A DNA stretch of 64,000 nt from Flabesymbios commensalis (taxonomy: Eukaryota; Annelida; Polychaeta; Terebellida; Flabelligeridae). The notes beneath the pieces are model-generated. The model saw only the letters and a list, made by a program, of their open reading frames with translations, was not told the origin of the DNA and did no database searches. The stretch is from NCBI GenBank assembly GCA_964017125.1, contig OZ024911.1:36349160-36413159 (forward strand), read 5' to 3'. Below are positions 60,872 to 64,000 of this stretch, in pieces; position 1 is the stretch's first letter; each line of letters begins with the position of its first letter. Made by a program: the position numbers and the translations under genes.

Positions 60872-60946
60872 GTGGTGTCAATTGAATAGATGATAAAGCC
60901 CTCCTGGGATCCCAATTATCCTCCAGGTAGTAGTGACTACCAACAT

Positions 60947-61028
60947 CCCGCAATGTTGGTTAAATGTTGGGCCAGTGTCGAAATGGATGGATCAACATTA
61001 AACCAGCAATGGGTCGATCTCTCGTGTT
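60947..61028 (+). mobile_element. CAGCAAACAC-family MITE, diverged
   Basis: CGCAATGTTGGTTAAATGTT and ACCAGCAATGGGTCGATCTC; ends CTCGTGTT. Confidence 0.5.
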
Positions 61029-61490
61029 CAGTCTGTTAATTTATCCTTAAAACAAGAAGAAATGAGCATTAAATTTGCTAGATTGGCATAATTATGTTTT
61101 GGTTCAATTTTAACGATGTAAGTAATTTTTACTCACTTTAAGTTGCACCAGACACAACTTCAATTATTGTCAGTGATATTAAAAGATTATGATATTTAGA
61201 CTGGAATATTTTTTTTGTATCTTTATGAGCTGAAGTTAAGGTTACTGAAGGTCCTCGTCTTTGAAAATGAATGTATATGCTGAGCATACGGCTTGAGTTT
61301 TGCTTAGCAATTGAATCAAGAATAGTAATAAAATGTTCTTGATTGAATCACTGGTTGATTAGTATTGCCCGACACTTGCAACCGAAAACGTGTGGATAGC
61401 CCGAATAAGTAGAATTAAAGCGACGTTTCTATTAATTTAATCCCCTTGGATTTAAAGGGACGTTTTCACCTCTTCGTTTTATGTTCATTT

Positions 61491-61566
61491 CGTCGCCTCG
61501 GAGCTAAAGGATCCTATCTGCCACTCTAACGAGTGTCAGATAGGATCCTTTAGCTCCGAGGCGACG
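61491..61566 (+). mobile_element. Hairpin MITE, TATCTGCCACT family, rewritten stem
   Basis: Two 36-base arms with one mismatch and a 4-base loop. The apex TATCTGCCACT is shared with the other copies, but about a third of the stem differs (CGTCGCCTCGGAGCTAAAGG), with the matching change in the other arm. Pieces of an older copy flank it (TCCCCTTGGATTTAAAGG at 61441; CCAAGGGGAGA at about 61574). Confidence 0.8.
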
Positions 61567-61668
61567 ATTTGATGCCAAGGGGAGATTTGTTGTATTATTG
61601 CTATGGTGTGTGTAACACCACTTAAATGTAAGCCTACATGTAGTTATACACGCGAGCACGATATTTAG

Positions 61669-61864
61669 TTAACCCTTATGACGCTGAAATATGTGTGTAC
61701 AAACCATGGAGACCAAAGGGATTTTCAATTTGAAATCATCATACAAATTTAGCTCTTTGCGATTCATTTGAATATCTATGTTATCTTTCTACGGCTATTA
61801 TAATTATTTAATTCTTTCAGTGCGAAGATGGACTAATAGTCGGTCCCCGCGCTGAAAGGATTAA
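61669..61864 (+). mobile_element. piggyBac-like MITE with TTAA duplication (AACGCTG family)
   Basis: TTAA at 61669-61672 and 61861-61864; CCCTTATGACGCTG at the left, GCGCTGAAAGGA at the right. Confidence 0.75.
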
Positions 61865-61922
61865 ATTTATATGAGGATATACAAACTGTGAGCAAGCAGC
61901 CGCCAGGCACTATGAATGATAA

Positions 61923-62168
61923 TTAACCCTTTAACCGCCGGTGTCGCATATATTCGGGTTTTCATTTTTTATTAGCACATTAAGTACCACCGTTCAAACA
62001 TGTTAAAGATAAAATGTCACATCAATCCGCAATATTTGAAAACAGTTGACCTCCATTTTGTCAAATCTGAATAATTTTCACTCACTTGAAGTTGTGAATC
62101 GCGTCAGCGAGACACAACTTCAAGTGGGTGAAAATTCAAATTGAATAATTTGGCGGTTAAAGGGTTAA
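61923..62168 (-). mobile_element. piggyBac-like MITE with TTAA duplication (AACCGCC family)
   Basis: TTAA at both ends, CCCTTTAACCGCC and GGCGGTTAAAGGG, hairpin CACTTGAAGTTGTG with mirror around CGCGTCAGCGAG. Confidence 0.8.
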
Positions 62169-62517
62169 AAGCTTGTGGTTATTTTCTAAGCAACATCTGT
62201 TTGAATTTTTGTTTAGAAAACACCAAACCAAGTCTTTTGATAGAACCGGGCTAAATACTTATAAAAGATGTATACGATCGAGAAAATCCTTTAGTGCTTA
62301 TTTCCGAATCGCCAGATAGTTCAGCTTTGGGATATGAACACGTATGCATATCTTACATAACTCACCGTTTCGCAATGCAAGGCAGTATTATTATGTTTAC
62401 ATGCATATTAATACTTGTCCTTGATTGAAAGCATACTCAGCAAAGATTGTTATCAAATCTATGTATAAATCTGAGCAAATGCAAAGCCGCACAAAGTCAA
62501 ATAGCAATAAACATGAT

Positions 62518-62565
62518 AAATGCTTACTTTTCAAGTAAACAGTTACTGCTGTTCGTCATTGCAGG
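62518..62565 (+). repeat. Hairpin remnant, CAGTAACTGCTTAC family
   Basis: AAATGCTTACTTTTCAAGTA followed by AACAGTTACTGCTGTTCG; right half of the palindrome is best kept. Confidence 0.5.
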
Positions 62566-62859
62566 GCAGTATTGAGTTTGTATGGTTACATATATCATTG
62601 TGAATCGGGAATGTAGACATACATGTATGTACTAGTCACTTTTGTACGGATATTATGGACTTTGGAGCTTCTAGATTTGGTGTAACTATAAAGTATCTGT
62701 ATTCAGCCCTGTTATCATGGTTATCGGTAGATCTATACTGCTATGCAAAACCAGAAAATAGTAAGTGCATATTTGTAATATGCAAGCACGTGAAATGAAC
62801 ACTACATTTGCTATTATATTAGCCTTAATTTGACTCAAATTGTGCATAATGTAAATACT

Positions 62860-62915
62860 TTTATCCACTTGAAGGTGAAGGTCACGGTAGCGAGACACAA
62901 CTACACGTGGATAAA
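62860..62915 (-). repeat. Hairpin remnant of the TTAA MITE class
   Basis: TTTTATCCACTTGAAGGTGA with mirror ending CACGTGGATAAAA around CACGGTAGCGAGACAC. Confidence 0.5.
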
Positions 62916-62919
62916 AAAA

Positions 62920-63800
62920 ATAACAGCACCAATACGTCATTGTGTATTGCAATATTCTCACAACTATAATACTTCATAAACGTGTGATTGACAATGCGCC
63001 AAAGCGCCGCCAAATATTTAATTTCAGATTTTGATAATTCTCGGTCGCAACTTCGTCATGTTGATGTGAAAGGACCTACCTCATCACCATCACTATACTT
63101 ATGTAAATAACTACTCCCATACCATGTATACGGCGGTGGTGTACTATGATTTATGGATGATTTATGGAAGCATTTTCCCAACCATTACCTGATTACTTTA
63201 AAGAGTGGCTCTAATGCAGGTCGACCACGCTTTTTTGTTGGATTCACTTACATGTAACTCTAGATTTTGCATGTAAGCCTGTTTTAATATGTAATCATTT
63301 TGTAAATATAGAGATACGCTGCCAATAGAGATACGCTGCGATTACAAAATTTCCTATGTTTTGTCTAAATTTATATGATTTAAAGCATGTAGATCCCGCG
63401 TACTATATTTTCTCCATCCCGCCGGAGCCCTAACCTTACTAGTTTTAGTGCCGTTGTTGGTTTAGTCACGAAATCCCGAATCCTTAGAAGTCCATTGTTA
63501 ATTATACAAAGTCCTGAGCTGAACGTGTGCTTGTCGTGGACGTGAAAACTCCACTGCAGACGATTCCTAAATAGACAAATTAAACGTGTATACCGTCTTC
63601 AAACTAATACTGTTGTATACAAAGGTCTCAGCTAATAATCTCCCGGATGTGTTAAAAATCATTATATCTGTTTTATTGGTATTGACTACTATATATATTA
63701 CCAGGTTACGAGACTCTCTCATAATGCAGTCCAGGAAGATATACACCACAGAAGATTCATATTCCACGAAAGGTCTACATGGTAAAGTTTGAGTTATCAG
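62920..63800. other. Non-coding stretch before a candidate exon
   Basis: No repeat or coding signal recognised; it could contain the promoter and 5' UTR of a gene beginning at the right edge. Confidence 0.35.
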
Positions 63801-63821
63801 TTCATACTAGGGTTCCCAGTC

Positions 63822-63887
63822 ATGGATGAAATCAATTCTACCTTTGTGCCTCTCGAGGAAGGTGTGCTGCTCCATGATTATTTTTGG
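63822..63887 (+). CDS. Candidate first coding exon of the next gene, continues beyond window
   Basis: An ATG at 63822 opens a 22-codon frame, MDEINSTFVPLEEGVLLH followed by DYFW, ending at a consensus donor TTTTGG/GTGAGT in phase 0. An acceptor-like TTCATACTAG or GGTTCCCAG lies just upstream, so the ATG may be in a second exon. It holds an N-glycosylation sequon (NST). Codon quality and the donor look real against the AT-rich surroundings, but the exon is short and nothing follows within the window. Function cannot be named. Confidence 0.3.
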
Positions 63888-64000
63888 GTGAGTAACCTAG
63901 TCATTTCATATCTGATTGATGATGTTTTATATCAAATCATTACAATTTAGAAATGGGATAATAATGATATTCTATAAGATCAATAGAGTAATAAAATGTG

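Overview
The window is animal (metazoan) nuclear DNA: AT-rich, with spliced genes separated by long intergenic and intronic stretches that are crowded with short palindromic transposons, tRNA-derived SINEs, a CR1/Jockey-group LINE and a Ty3/Gypsy LTR element. I cannot name the species. The repertoire suggests a non-vertebrate, probably marine, bilaterian.

The one clear host gene runs left to right over positions 1 to 27322 and is open at the left edge. A single intron-free exon of at least 7.88 kb encodes about 2,600 residues of 16-residue Thr/Pro/Ser repeats. It is followed, with matching splice phases, by a transmembrane exon (25292-25424), a short cytoplasmic exon (26639-26714) and a terminal exon with a stop at 27320-27322. 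The product is a giant single-pass membrane mucin with a cytoplasmic tail of about 114 residues. Its 17.4-kb first intron is a dense collection of non-autonomous elements. A possible first coding exon of another gene lies at the right edge (63822-63887).

From 27.3 to 36 kb the DNA is non-coding: the 3' end of the mucin gene, a SINE, hairpin elements, simple repeats and two regions with GGGG(T/C)AA-type repeated motifs. From 36 to 52.5 kb lies a nested set. A minus-strand LINE is split by two independent insertions: a minus-strand Ty3/Gypsy element (37436-45533, 6-bp target duplication, itself carrying a TTAA-flanked MITE), and a 5,275-bp element (46310-51584, TA target duplication). The second has inverted arms built of about 355-bp tandem units around a roughly 2.1-kb core of 63-bp satellite repeats. 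Removing it together with one TA restores the LINE reading frame, which fixes its ends to the base. From 52.5 to 64 kb the DNA is again non-coding with SINEs and hairpin MITEs.

The most unusual theme is palindromes. At least six families of short hairpin elements recur. Several differ between copies in stem sequence while keeping near-perfect pairing, so the two arms change together. The best case is 61491-61566 compared with 20942-21025. Two hairpins of one family sit 33 bases after the donor of the giant exon and 14 bases after the mucin stop codon.
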